Made by a program: the position numbers and the translations under genes. This document shows positions 1 to 8,111 of a stretch of DNA of 41,830 nt, in pieces; the first letter of the stretch is position 1, and each line of letters begins with the position of its first letter. The stretch is from Rhodobacterales bacterium (GTDB lineage Bacteria > Pseudomonadota > Alphaproteobacteria > Rhodobacterales > Rhodobacteraceae). The stretch covers positions 12,577-54,406 of the forward strand of contig JAPLPF010000209.1 of assembly GCA_026400325.1 (NCBI GenBank), given 5' to 3'. The notes under the pieces were generated by a model, which was not told where the DNA came from, did no database searches, and was given only the letters and a program-made list of their open reading frames with translations.

Positions 1-1
1 C

Positions 2-742
2 GACAGGCGGGCAATCACCGACGCGGTGCGGCAAGAGGCGATGGCCCAGGCCGAGGCGCGCGGTCTGGACGGACCCCTGGTCTGGGCCGCCGCCGAAGGC
101 TGGCATCCCGGCGTTGTCGGCATCGTGGCGGCCCGGCTGAAGGAAGCGGCCAACCGCCCTTCGGTCGTGATCGGCTTTGAGGGGGATGACGGCAAGGGGT
201 CCGCCCGTTCGGTTCCGGGCGTCGATCTTGGTGCTGCGATCCAGCGCCTGGCCGCCGAGGGGATGATCGTGAAAGGCGGCGGACACAAGATGGCGGCCGG
301 GCTGTCCCTGACGCGCGCCCAGCTTGAACCTGCAATGACCCGCCTTGGCGACCTGCTCGCGCGGCAGGGGGCTGGCGCTGCCGGGCCACAGGAGTTGCGG
401 GTCGACAGCCTTCTGACGACGGGCGCCGCCACCGTGGCGCTGGTGGAAGAGATCGAGAATGCAGGCCCCTTCGGTGCAGCCGCCCCTGCCCCGCGCTTTG
501 CCTTTGCAAATGTCGCTGTCAGCGCCCGCCGGATCGGCGACAGCCACCTGAAGGTCACGATCAGCGATGGTACGGGACCTGCGCTGGATGCGATCCTGTT
601 CGGTGCCTTCGACAGCCCGCTTGGCCCCGCGCTGGAAAGCCCAGGTCACCGCCGCTTTCACCTTGCGGGAAAGCTGGAGCTGAACCACTGGAACGGCCGC
701 ACACGGGTGCAGCTTCGGCTTGACGATGCCGCGCTGGCCTGA
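2..742 (+). CDS. recJ: Single-stranded-DNA exonuclease RecJ, C-terminal part
   Basis: The gene enters from the left edge, so only the C-terminal ~246 residues are present; the frame is open from base 2 to a TGA at 740-742. RecJ degrades single-stranded DNA 5'->3' in RecF-pathway recombination and base-excision repair. The visible part carries DHHA1-domain hallmarks: GWHPGVVGIVAARL, then GSARSVPGVDLG, then the glycine-rich GGGHKMAAG, followed by an OB-fold-like tail ending in a strand that reads RVQLRLDDAALA. The catalytic DHH phosphoesterase domain lies outside the window. The tRNA-Glu promoter begins 26 bases after the stop. Identification is secure from the DHHA1 motifs; completeness of the gene cannot be judged. 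Confidence 0.93.
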   Translation, partial: DRRAITDAVRQEAMAQAEARGLDGPLVWAAAEGWHPGVVGIVAARLKEAANRPSVVIGFEGDDGKGSARSVPGVDLGAAIQRLAAEGMIVKGGGHKMAAGLSLTRAQLEPAMTRLGDLLARQGAGAAGPQELRVDSLLTTGAATVALVEEIENAGPFGAAAPAPRFAFANVAVSARRIGDSHLKVTISDGTGPALDAILFGAFDSPLGPALESPGHRRFHLAGKLELNHWNGRTRVQLRLDDAALA

Positions 743-767
743 CCCGCGCTGGCCCGGAAGATTCCAC

Positions 768-796
768 TTGCAGAAGCATGGGAGCCGTTCTAGACA
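768..796 (+). promoter_or_regulatory. Promoter of the first tRNA-Glu gene
   Basis: A sigma-70-type promoter reads TTGCAG (768-773), a 17-base spacer and TAGACA (791-796), placed 18 bases before the mature 5' end of the tRNA. The same layout (TTGC/TTGA, 17 bases, TAG-) precedes the second tRNA-Glu and the GUA tRNA in this window, which supports the call. Confidence 0.7.
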
Positions 797-812
797 CCGC
801 TCCACTGAAAAC

Positions 813-892
813 GTGGCCCGTTCGTCTATCGGTTAGGACACCTGGTTTTCAACCAGGTAAGAGGGGTTCGACTCCCCTACGGGCTGCCACTT
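813..892 (+). repeat. 80-base direct repeat comprising the tRNA-Glu gene (partner at 2820-2899)
   Basis: Bases 813-892 and 2820-2899 are identical. The repeat is the tRNA plus two bases before and three after it; the surrounding promoters differ in sequence. The two copies lie 2,007 bases apart in the same orientation, with two protein genes between them. Confidence 0.9.
815..889 (+). tRNA. tRNA-Glu (anticodon UUC), copy 1
   Basis: A full cloverleaf with encoded CCA. The acceptor arm GGCCCGT pairs with ACGGGCT (a G-U at pair 1-72). The anticodon stem CCTGG/CCAGG encloses the loop TTTTCAA with anticodon TTC. The T arm is GGGGTTCGACTCCCC and the discriminator base is G. It is identical to the copy at 2822-2896. 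Confidence 0.97.
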
Positions 893-980
893 CTCCAATA
901 CTTCGGACATGTCCATGCCATCGCGCCCAGCGGGGCGCTTGATTGTTGCAACCATCGCAATATGGTAGGTAAAAGTTCTT

Positions 981-1796
981 ATGCGGGTGTCCATGGTGAG
1001 ACGTCTTTTCCTTTTGCCGGTCGTTGTCCTCCTTCTGTCCTCGCCGATTGCGGGGCATGCCGCAAGTTGCAGCGATACCGGCGGCAAGTATGAGGCCTGG
1101 AAATCCGAGATGGCCGCCGAGGCCAAGGCCGAAGGTGTCGGCAAGCGCGGGATCGACGCACTGATGGCGACGTCCTATTCCAAGGCCACCATCGGCGCCG
1201 ACCGCAACCAGAAAAGCTTCAAGTACAGCCTGGAAAAGTTCCTGCAGGTGCGCGGCGCGGATGCGATCATCAGTCAGGGCCGCAAACGCAAGGCCAAGAA
1301 CGCCGAGTTCTACGCCGGCCTGGAAGCGCAGTTTGGCGTTCCCGCCGGGGTCCTGATCGCGATTCACGGGATGGAGACGGGCTTCGGCAGTTTCATGGGC
1401 GATACGAACGTGGTCTCTGCGATTGCAACGCTGACTTATGATTGCCGTCGGTCGGATTTCTTTCGTCCACATCTGATCGGCGCGTTGAAGCTTGTCGATC
1501 AAGGCTCGATCTCGATGGCCACGGTCGGGGCCAAGCACGGCGAGTTGGGCCATACCCAGTTCCTGCCCGGCAACGCTATGACCTATGGCGTGGACGGTAA
1601 CGGCGACGGAATCGTCGATTTCTACAATCTGACCGATGCCATGGCCTCGACCGCCAACTTCCTGCGGCAGAAGGGCTGGAAGCCCGGCAAGGGCTATCAG
1701 GAAGGCGAGCCGAATTTCGAGGTCATCAAGCAGTGGAATGCGGCAACCGTCTATCAGCAGGCCATCGCGATCATGGGCGGTCAGATTGACGGGTAG
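981..1796 (+). CDS. MltB-family lytic murein transglycosylase (SLT_2 type)
   Basis: A 271-residue exported protein that should cleave the MurNAc-GlcNAc bond of peptidoglycan with formation of 1,6-anhydro-MurNAc. Residues 1-28 form a signal peptide (two Arg, hydrophobic LFLLPVVVLLLSS, AHA-type site GHAAS); there is no lipobox Cys, so it is probably soluble in the periplasm. The catalytic region reads AIHGMETGFG, with Glu132 as the expected acid. Downstream GELGHTQFLPGNAMTYG matches the family's Gln-Phe-(Met/Leu)-Pro segment, and DGNGDGIVDFY (205-215) resembles the EF-hand-like calcium loop of Slt35. It is short for the family because no C-terminal peptidoglycan-binding domain is present. An ATG at 993 is an alternative start. 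It lies between the two tRNA-Glu genes. Confidence 0.88.
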   Translation: MRVSMVRRLFLLPVVVLLLSSPIAGHAASCSDTGGKYEAWKSEMAAEAKAEGVGKRGIDALMATSYSKATIGADRNQKSFKYSLEKFLQVRGADAIISQGRKRKAKNAEFYAGLEAQFGVPAGVLIAIHGMETGFGSFMGDTNVVSAIATLTYDCRRSDFFRPHLIGALKLVDQGSISMATVGAKHGELGHTQFLPGNAMTYGVDGNGDGIVDFYNLTDAMASTANFLRQKGWKPGKGYQEGEPNFEVIKQWNAATVYQQAIAIMGGQIDG

Positions 1797-1825
1797 TGGA
1801 CTTTCCGCCCGACCACAGACCACGG

Positions 1826-2569
1826 TCAATCCACCAGGCGAAGCATGTCCTCTGCCGCAGCGATCAGGACTGGCAGATGTGCCACGCTGCGATCTGCGTT
1901 TTCTTCGGTGACATAATCCCAATTGTCCCCGTAAAAACCGTAGAAAACCCCAGGTGACAGGAACCGGGCGCCCCCGATCAGCGGGGCATTGACATGGGCT
2001 GCGGCATTTATCGCAACCCCGAAACGAAGCTGGGCCAACCGGGCGCCGAAATCAAAGTCGACTAGGGTTCCGGCCGGTGACAGGAACCTTGTCCCGCCAG
2101 CAGGAGCCTTGTGTGCCGAAAAGCCGATCGACGTCATCACCTCTTTCACCCTGGGCCTCAGGCTTTTCGCGGTAGCGGGGATCACGGTTGACCGGTCCGG
2201 CAGCAGATCGTCCCTCGGCCGCGCCGGTGTACCGGGCGCAGTCGGATACCTGGCGTCAGCAAGAGTCCTGACATCGGTGTAACGCGGGCCGACACTCAGC
2301 GATCCACCACTCATCTTCAAATTCTGGAACCGGTCGTAGGCCCCCCCTGTACCGATGACGTCGACGGTTTCCCCCTGCAAAAGCCGGCGCGTGCCTGCGG
2401 CAATCTCGGCTACCAACGCATCCCTTTCAGCCGCATCAACGCTGTTCACATACTCAATGAGCTTCATGACATCCGTCGACGGCACCGGCGTCATCAAGGG
2501 AAATCCGCCGTCGAACTCGGCCCGGACCAAGGACGTAATCTGTTCCAGCAGAACGTTTCTTTCCGTCAT
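1826..2569 (-). CDS. Conserved-looking protein of unknown function (247 aa)
   Basis: I do not recognise a family. The start at 2569 (MTERNVLLEQ) is preferred over longer in-frame options because a GGTGGGGGA purine stretch precedes it and the upstream extension is low-quality sequence. The protein has no signal peptide or membrane segment. Its features are an early helical part (to ~residue 65), a GTGGAYDRF stretch near 73, a basic Pro-rich middle (YPTAPGTPARPRDD), and a C-terminal half with two similar strands ending in RFLSPAG and RFLSPGV, followed by FYGFYGDNWDY. The RFLSP duplication may mean two related subdomains. It converges on the transglycosylase gene with a 29-base gap. Coding nature is supported by length, codon usage and the plausible start. 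Confidence 0.7.
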   Translation of the reverse strand: MTERNVLLEQITSLVRAEFDGGFPLMTPVPSTDVMKLIEYVNSVDAAERDALVAEIAAGTRRLLQGETVDVIGTGGAYDRFQNLKMSGGSLSVGPRYTDVRTLADARYPTAPGTPARPRDDLLPDRSTVIPATAKSLRPRVKEVMTSIGFSAHKAPAGGTRFLSPAGTLVDFDFGARLAQLRFGVAINAAAHVNAPLIGGARFLSPGVFYGFYGDNWDYVTEENADRSVAHLPVLIAAAEDMLRLVD

Positions 2570-2782
2570 CGCTGACAATCCCCCACCGCCTTGCCAATGA
2601 CGGTCATGGTCAACCGAACCCGCACGGCAATCAAGAGCCTGATGCCGACCCCGAACGCCCATGGCCCGAAACAGTGGTCCAGTCATGCTGTCTTTGTGCC
2701 CTTGCGGGCCTGGCACGTGTCGCGCGGGGTATCTTGGGCTGTCTCAGTCGCGTCCGGGGCCGAACCGATATGCTGTCCCCCC

Positions 2783-2811
2783 TTGCACCGGCCTGCGCGC
2801 AAGGGTAGGAC
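2783..2811 (+). promoter_or_regulatory. Promoter of the second tRNA-Glu gene
   Basis: TTGCAC (2783-2788), a 17-base spacer and TAGGAC (2806-2811) end 10 bases before the tRNA. The sequence is not copied from the first tRNA promoter, although the architecture is the same. Confidence 0.65.
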
Positions 2812-2821
2812 GCGCCCCAGT

Positions 2822-2896
2822 GGCCCGTTCGTCTATCGGTTAGGACACCTGGTTTTCAACCAGGTAAGAGGGGTTCGACTCCCCTACGGGCTGCCA
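2822..2896 (+). tRNA. tRNA-Glu (anticodon UUC), copy 2
   Basis: Identical base for base to the tRNA at 815-889, including encoded CCA and anticodon TTC. It stands alone between an unknown minus-strand gene and the ABC-importer operon. Confidence 0.97.
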
Positions 2897-2987
2897 CTTT
2901 CCGTTACATTCCGCCAACGGGCATGTGACTGGCCTTCTCGGGCCAGATCGCTTTCATGGTCGTGCCACGACACTCACAGGATCTGAC

Positions 2988-4202
2988 ATGCTGCGCCTGC
3001 TTGCTCCACTCATGCTTTTCACCTTTGCGGCTGAGGCCGAAACGGCGGCGGACAAGGCGCTCAAGTCCATGACCTGGGACGCGATCGTTGCCGAGGCCCG
3101 GGGCGGCGAGGTGAACTGGTTCATGTGGGGGGGGGCGGACAACATCAACCAGTACGTCTCGGACCATATCGCAGGCATCCTGAAACGTGACTACGACATC
3201 ACGCTGAACCGGGTGCCGATCACCGATGCCGCCGACATCGTGAACCTTGTCCTGACCGAGAAAGAAGCCGGAATCGACGCCAAGGGCGCGGTTGACCTGA
3301 TCTGGATCAATGGTGAGAATTTCCGGTCGATGAAGCAGGCGGACCTGGCCTTTTGCGGCTACACCGACCTTCTGCCGAATGACGCCCTGGTGAACTGGGA
3401 AAATCCTGCTGTTGCCAATGATTTCGGCGTACCGGTCGACGAGTGCGAAGTACCCTGGAACACCGTCCAGTTCGCCTTTGCCCATGACAGCGCCGTGACG
3501 CCCGAACCGCCGCGCGACATGGCGTCCTTGCTTGACTGGATCAAGGCAAACCCCGGCCGCTTTACCTATCCCGCGCCGCCGGATTTCACCGGCTCGGCCT
3601 TTCTGCGCCACGTCTTCATCCATGCGGCGGGCGGTCCCGACAGCCTGATCGGTCCCTTCGACCAGACCAGATTTGACGAGGTGGCAACCAAGACCTGGGC
3701 CATCCTCAACGAAATCGAGCCCTTTCTCTGGCGCGAAGGTCAGACCTACCCCAACACGATTGCCCAGTTGAACGAGCTTTTTGCCAATGGCGAGGTTGCC
3801 TTCAGTTTCAACTATGACCCGTCACAGTTCGGCCTGGCCGTTCAGGCCGGAACCTGGCCGGAAAGCACCCGGTCATTCGGGTTGACCGACGGCACGATCG
3901 GGAACACCAATTACACGCTGATCCCCTTCAACTCGCCCAACAAGGCGGCGGCGATGGTGGTTCAAAACCTGCTTTTGTCGGGTGACGCGCAGCTTGAGAA
4001 GGCAAAGACCGAAGTCTGGGGCGCTGCCCCGGCAATCGAGATATCACGGACATCGCCAGAGGTGAAGGCCGGGTTCGCCGCCATCGTCGGGCACCCGTCC
4101 GTTGTATCGGCACAGGACCTGGCCAAGGCGGCCCTTCCCGAACTGCAGGCAGACTGGCTGACCGCAATCGAGGCGGGCTGGAAGGCCAGCGTCGGGAACT
4201 GA
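2988..4202 (+). CDS. ABC transporter substrate-binding protein, YnjB-like
   Basis: A 404-residue periplasmic binding protein and the first gene of a four-gene importer operon. The start at 2988 gives a clean signal peptide (MLRLLAPLMLFTFAAEAE). The mature N-terminus VNWFMWGGADNINQYVSDHI and the later DLIWINGENF and VPWNTVQFAFA stretches match the YnjB group of extracellular solute-binding proteins (E. coli YnjB is about 388 residues). The ligand of the YnjBCD systems is not established to my knowledge, so no substrate is assigned. A 126-base gap separates it from the first permease; the rest of the operon is tightly overlapped. Confidence 0.88.
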   Translation: MLRLLAPLMLFTFAAEAETAADKALKSMTWDAIVAEARGGEVNWFMWGGADNINQYVSDHIAGILKRDYDITLNRVPITDAADIVNLVLTEKEAGIDAKGAVDLIWINGENFRSMKQADLAFCGYTDLLPNDALVNWENPAVANDFGVPVDECEVPWNTVQFAFAHDSAVTPEPPRDMASLLDWIKANPGRFTYPAPPDFTGSAFLRHVFIHAAGGPDSLIGPFDQTRFDEVATKTWAILNEIEPFLWREGQTYPNTIAQLNELFANGEVAFSFNYDPSQFGLAVQAGTWPESTRSFGLTDGTIGNTNYTLIPFNSPNKAAAMVVQNLLLSGDAQLEKAKTEVWGAAPAIEISRTSPEVKAGFAAIVGHPSVVSAQDLAKAALPELQADWLTAIEAGWKASVGN

Positions 4203-4328
4203 GCCGCCCCTCCGGCCCGGCAAGGATCGACAGCCGGAAGCACATGGGACCCCGAGGTCGCACTTGCGCGACCGTGACGACCCTGCAACCTTGGCCCGGC
4301 ACAGGGCATTGGGCCCGAGGAAGACGAT

Positions 4329-5195
4329 GTGACAGACCGGACCCGGATCTTCCTGCTTCTGACCCCTGCTCTATTGCTGCTGGGGGGCCTGTTTCTGGCG
4401 GGTCTGGGTCTGGGTCTCTTGCGGTCCTTTCGCTACATGCCTGCTCTTGGCCTGACCGAGCCGGATCTTTCGGCCTATGCCGCCGTCCTGGCATCGCCCG
4501 GGTTTCTGGCCTCACTTGGGCTTTCGCTCTGGATTGCGGGCGTCTCGACCGTGATCGCTGCGGGCCTTGCGGTCTTGTCGGCAGTGTTGCTGCGGCAGAC
4601 CTTTCCCGGACGCGCGGTGATCCTGTTCCTGTTCCAGCTGAACCTGACCGTTCCGCATCTGGTGGGTGCAATCGGCATCCTTTACCTTTTCTCGCAATCG
4701 GGCAGCTTTGCCCGCCTTGCCTTTGCGGCGGGCCTGATCGGGGCGCCGGCGGACTTCCCGGTCCTGACCCAGGACCCCTGGGCCATCGGGATCATCCTGC
4801 AGTATGTCTGGAAAGAGGTGCCCTTCATCGGCCTGATCCTGCTTGCAAACCTGCAGGCGATCAGTCCGGGGCATGAAGCTGCCGCACGGTCGCTTGGTGC
4901 AAGCCGCTGGCAGGCCTTCCGGCATGTGCTTTTGCCGATGCTGATGCCCGGTCTGGTCGCAGCCTCGGCCCTGGTCTTTGCCTTTGCCTTCGGAGCCTAC
5001 GAGATTCCGCTGATCCTTGGGGCCCACGCGCCCGAGGCGCTTCCGGTTCTGGCTTATCGCAGCTTCACCGATGTCGACCTTGCCAACCGTCCCGAGGCCT
5101 ATGCCATGGCCATGATCATCGCCCTGATCGGCGCTGGCCTTCTGGCGGTCTATGCCCGGCTTGCCTTGCCGTCGCGGGGCCGCGATGCGCGCTGA
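4329..5195 (+). CDS. ABC transporter permease (first of two)
   Basis: A 288-residue inner-membrane permease of the binding-protein-dependent transport (MetI-like/FbpB-half) type with about six hydrophobic segments. The EAA loop reads EAAARSLGASRWQAFRHVLLPML, the contact site for the ATPase. The start is GTG at 4329, with GAGGAAG at 4317-4323 five bases upstream as a good ribosome-binding site. In E. coli YnjC, two permease halves are fused; here they are two genes, this one and the next, which overlap by 11 bases and are therefore translationally coupled. Confidence 0.9.
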   Translation: MTDRTRIFLLLTPALLLLGGLFLAGLGLGLLRSFRYMPALGLTEPDLSAYAAVLASPGFLASLGLSLWIAGVSTVIAAGLAVLSAVLLRQTFPGRAVILFLFQLNLTVPHLVGAIGILYLFSQSGSFARLAFAAGLIGAPADFPVLTQDPWAIGIILQYVWKEVPFIGLILLANLQAISPGHEAAARSLGASRWQAFRHVLLPMLMPGLVAASALVFAFAFGAYEIPLILGAHAPEALPVLAYRSFTDVDLANRPEAYAMAMIIALIGAGLLAVYARLALPSRGRDAR

Positions 5196-5979
5196 CCGAG
5201 TGCGCCTTCTGGCCGGTATGGCCCTCGCGCTGTGGTTGGTCCTGCCGCTGGTGCCACTGGCGATCTGGTCCGTGGCCCACGGCTGGCGTTTTCCCGACCT
5301 TTTGCCGGTCGCATGGTCGTTCAAGGCGTGGAGCCATGCTTTCTCTGCCAGCTCGGGCGTCTTGCATGGGCTGGGCCAGTCCATGCTGATCGCATCGGTT
5401 GCGACCGCCCTCGCCATCCTGGTCGGCGTCCCCGCCGGCCGAGCCTTGGGACTTTACCGCTTTCGCGGCAAGCAGCTGGTTCTTTTGCTGCTTGTCGCAC
5501 CCGTCCTGGTTCCGCCCATCGCCATTGCACCGGGTCTGCATGGCGTGTTTCTGCAGCTTGGACTGACTGGTGGCGTGCCCGGCGTGATCCTGGCCCATCT
5601 GATCCCGGTCATCCCCTACATGACGCTGGTCATGGCTGCGGTCTTTGGCCGCTTTGACACATCGCATGAGGCTCAGGCCCGCAGCCTTGGCGCGCGTCCC
5701 TGGCAGGTCTTTGCCCATGTCACACTGCCCGCCATCCTGCCGGGGCTCTTGACCGGGGCGCTTTTCGCCTTCCTCGTCTCGTGGTCGCAATACCTTTTGA
5801 CGCTGGTGATCGGGGGCGGACGGGTTCAGACCCTGCCGCTGGTCCTTTACGGCTTTGCCACCTCTGGCCGCAATGACCTGACCGGGGCCATTGCGATTCT
5901 CTACATCCTGCCGGGTGCACTGGTCCTGGCGTTGACTGCACGATTTCTGACCGGCCGCGCACCGGGTCTTGCGCCATGA
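5185..5979 (+). CDS. ABC transporter permease (second of two)
   Basis: A 264-residue inner-membrane permease with six predicted hydrophobic segments and the EAA loop EAQARSLGARPWQVFAHVTLPAI. The ATG at 5185 lies inside the end of the previous gene (stop 5193-5195); an in-frame ATG at 5152 would lengthen the overlap and is less likely. Its stop overlaps the ATG of the ATPase gene at 5976. It should pair with the upstream permease to form the heterodimeric channel. Confidence 0.9.
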   Translation: MRADRVRLLAGMALALWLVLPLVPLAIWSVAHGWRFPDLLPVAWSFKAWSHAFSASSGVLHGLGQSMLIASVATALAILVGVPAGRALGLYRFRGKQLVLLLLVAPVLVPPIAIAPGLHGVFLQLGLTGGVPGVILAHLIPVIPYMTLVMAAVFGRFDTSHEAQARSLGARPWQVFAHVTLPAILPGLLTGALFAFLVSWSQYLLTLVIGGGRVQTLPLVLYGFATSGRNDLTGAIAILYILPGALVLALTARFLTGRAPGLAP

Positions 5980-7052
5980 TGCTGGAATTGCGCGGCCTGA
6001 CCAAGACCTATCCTGGCCACGACCGCCGCACGGTGGAAGGCCTGTCACTGACCGTTCCCCAGGGCAGCCTGACCGCCCTTCTTGGCCCGTCAGGCGCTGG
6101 TAAATCCACCGTGATGCAGATGATTGCCGGTCTTCAGGCGCCAGACGCGGGCGACATCCGTCTTGGCGGCAAGTCGATCCTTGACGTGCCACCCGAACGT
6201 CGCGGTGTGGTGCTGGTGTTCCAGAATGCCCCGCTGTTTCCGCATCTGACCTTGGCGCAGAACGTGGGGTTCGGCCTGCGCATGCGTGGACTGTCAGCGC
6301 CAGTCGTCGCGGCTGAAGTGGCGGCCATGCTGGAGCGGGTCCAGCTTGCGGGTCTTGGAAATCGCCGCCCGCACGAGCTTTCGGGCGGGCAGGTCCAACG
6401 CGGGGCCCTTGCGCGGGCGCTGGTCCTCAAGCCTGACCTTCTTTTGCTGGATGAGCCGCTTTCCAACCTTGACGCGGGTTTGCGCGACGAGATGCGCGCG
6501 CTGATCATGACCTTGCAGCGCGAGACCGGGGTCACCACGGTTGTCGTGACCCACGACCAGGCCGAAGCGGTGGTTCTGGCGGATCGGATTGCCCTTCTGC
6601 TGGACGGGCGGCTTGCGCAAGTGGCCGCGCCACGGGAAATCTTCGCGCGGCCTGCAACGCTTGCGGTGGCGCGCTTCTTTGGCGGAGTGAACTTCCTGGC
6701 GGGACGCGTGACTGGCGGGGCCTTCGACTGTGCCCTTGGCCGACTGCCCCTGCCCCGGGGTGTGGCGGACCGGGGTGTGGCGGACCGGGGTGTGGCGGAC
6801 CGGCCAGGAACGCTCACCATCCGGCCCGAGGCGGTGCGCCTTGGTCAGGGTGACGGGGCCCTTTCGGCAAGGGTGATCGGCACGACGTTCCTTGGCACCC
6901 AGACCCGTGTCGAACTGTCTGTTTCCGGCCAGCGACTTGAGGCGCTGCTTGCCCCCGAAGCCGCAAGCGCGCTGATCCCCGGTCAACTGCTGGACGTGAC
7001 CCTGCCAACCGAGGCCCTGTGGTTGATCCCGGAAGACCAGAAGCACGGGTAA
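5976..7052 (+). CDS. ABC transporter ATP-binding protein (importer, PotA/FbpC-like)
   Basis: A 358-residue cytoplasmic ATPase that powers the importer encoded just upstream. Walker A is GPSGAGKST (about residues 37-45), the signature is LSGGQVQRGALARAL, Walker B is LLLLDEPLSNLD, and the H-loop is VVTHDQ. After the ~235-residue nucleotide-binding domain comes a TOBE-like C-terminal regulatory part, as in iron, polyamine and thiamine importers. Residues 261-275 are RGVAD repeated three times, encoded by an exact 15-bp triplication at the junction to the TOBE region. The ATG overlaps the preceding stop by four bases. The gene converges on the cyclase gene at 7095. Confidence 0.93.
   Translation: MMLELRGLTKTYPGHDRRTVEGLSLTVPQGSLTALLGPSGAGKSTVMQMIAGLQAPDAGDIRLGGKSILDVPPERRGVVLVFQNAPLFPHLTLAQNVGFGLRMRGLSAPVVAAEVAAMLERVQLAGLGNRRPHELSGGQVQRGALARALVLKPDLLLLDEPLSNLDAGLRDEMRALIMTLQRETGVTTVVVTHDQAEAVVLADRIALLLDGRLAQVAAPREIFARPATLAVARFFGGVNFLAGRVTGGAFDCALGRLPLPRGVADRGVADRGVADRPGTLTIRPEAVRLGQGDGALSARVIGTTFLGTQTRVELSVSGQRLEALLAPEAASALIPGQLLDVTLPTEALWLIPEDQKHG
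6756..6800 (+). repeat. Three exact tandem copies of a 15-bp unit inside the ABC ATPase gene
   Basis: The unit cggggtgtggcggac occurs at 6756-6770, 6771-6785 and 6786-6800 without mismatch. It is in frame (codons 261-275) and encodes RGVAD three times. As 15 is a multiple of three, copy-number change would add or remove five residues without breaking the frame. Confidence 0.97.
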
Positions 7053-7094
7053 GGACGGGAGCCCGGCAAAAGAGGGTCCTGCGTCCGGGCCGCC

Positions 7095-8108
7095 TCAGCT
7101 TTCCGGCAACAGCAAGAGCACGGCCTGCGAGCGGCCGGCATGCTTTGCTGCATAAAGCGCGCGATCGGCAGCAGCCAGCAGACGCACTGGATCGGGTCTG
7201 ACCATATCGACTGACCGCACAATCCCGACACTGGCCGAAACCCGACATTCGGTTCCCTGAAACGCAAGCGGTTCGGACACCCGAGCGATGATCCGCTCGG
7301 CGATCACCTGAAGCACCTTTGGGTCGGTCCGGTCTGCGACGATGACAACGAACTCGTCCCCGCCAATGCGGGCGGCGCAGTCTTCGGCACGGACATGTTC
7401 CTGAAGGATGCGACCGACGTTTTCCAGCACCTGATCCCCCGCTGCATGTCCAAGCGTGTCGTTCACCGCCTTGAAGTAGTCGAGGTCCAAGTGCAGCAGA
7501 GCGAAGGGAACACCGTTGGCACACATCCGTTCCAGAACGCTGTCCGCGGCACGCCGGTTGCGCAGACCGGTCAGGGGGTCGGTCATCGCCTCTTCCTCGG
7601 CCGCAAGGCGGGCGCCTTCCAGCCGCAGGTTCAGCCCCCGCAACTCGCGCGTTACCGCCGCATTGGCTTCGGCCAGGTAAAGCAGTTCCATCGCCAGTTC
7701 GGTTGCGGCGAAATCGGCGTCGGTCAGGGCAAACTCCCGCACTGAGGTGATCAGGTCAATCCCGAACGACAGGTTCAAAAGCATCTGCCCGTCATCGGCA
7801 AGCCAGGTGCCAAGACCGCGCAGCCCGGCGCGGGTTCCGGTTCGCGGCACCAGACGAAAGCGGTTTCCGGCCCGCGCAAGCACCTCTGCCGCATGGGTCA
7901 CGCCGCCCGGGGACCGCACCTCGAACAGGTCCTGGAACCGTGCCCCGATAACCTCGAAATGTTCCGGCATCTGGGCCAGCACGCGGGCAAGCGTTGGTCC
8001 GACGCTGACCACACGCTCGTCCCGGTCCAGCAAAAGATGCATGGGCATGAGCCGGGCCAGGCCATCGATCGGCAAGGCGCAAACCGTTTGAGGCGTGACC
8101 ATCTTCAT
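7095..8108 (-). CDS. Diguanylate cyclase with N-terminal HNOBA domain
   Basis: A 337-residue cytoplasmic signalling protein. Residues ~12-135 resemble the H-NOX-associated (HNOBA, PAS-like) sensor domain (HLLLDRDERVVSVGPTLARVL, then FEVRSP). Residues ~140-173 are a charged helix suited to a signalling coiled coil. The GGDEF domain follows: MTDPLTGLRNRRA, the metal site LHLDLDYFKAVND, and an intact GGDEF at 249-253. An I-site RAED (240-243) lies exactly five residues before GGDEF, so product inhibition by c-di-GMP is expected. It begins 3 bases after the stop of the H-NOX gene, so the pair forms one operon and probably one sensor complex. An alternative start is M3 at 8102. Confidence 0.92.
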   Translation of the reverse strand: MKMVTPQTVCALPIDGLARLMPMHLLLDRDERVVSVGPTLARVLAQMPEHFEVIGARFQDLFEVRSPGGVTHAAEVLARAGNRFRLVPRTGTRAGLRGLGTWLADDGQMLLNLSFGIDLITSVREFALTDADFAATELAMELLYLAEANAAVTRELRGLNLRLEGARLAAEEEAMTDPLTGLRNRRAADSVLERMCANGVPFALLHLDLDYFKAVNDTLGHAAGDQVLENVGRILQEHVRAEDCAARIGGDEFVVIVADRTDPKVLQVIAERIIARVSEPLAFQGTECRVSASVGIVRSVDMVRPDPVRLLAAADRALYAAKHAGRSQAVLLLLPES

Positions 8109-8111
8109 TCC

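Noticed and set aside
849-1922. Long minus-strand open frame opposite the transglycosylase gene
   Set aside because: It runs through a tRNA gene and lies antisense to a gene with a signal peptide and catalytic motifs; it is a high-GC shadow frame.
7053-7094. Bidirectional terminator between the ABC ATPase and the cyclase genes
   Set aside because: GCCCGG and CCGGGC can pair, but the loop is over 20 bases and there is no T tract on either side.
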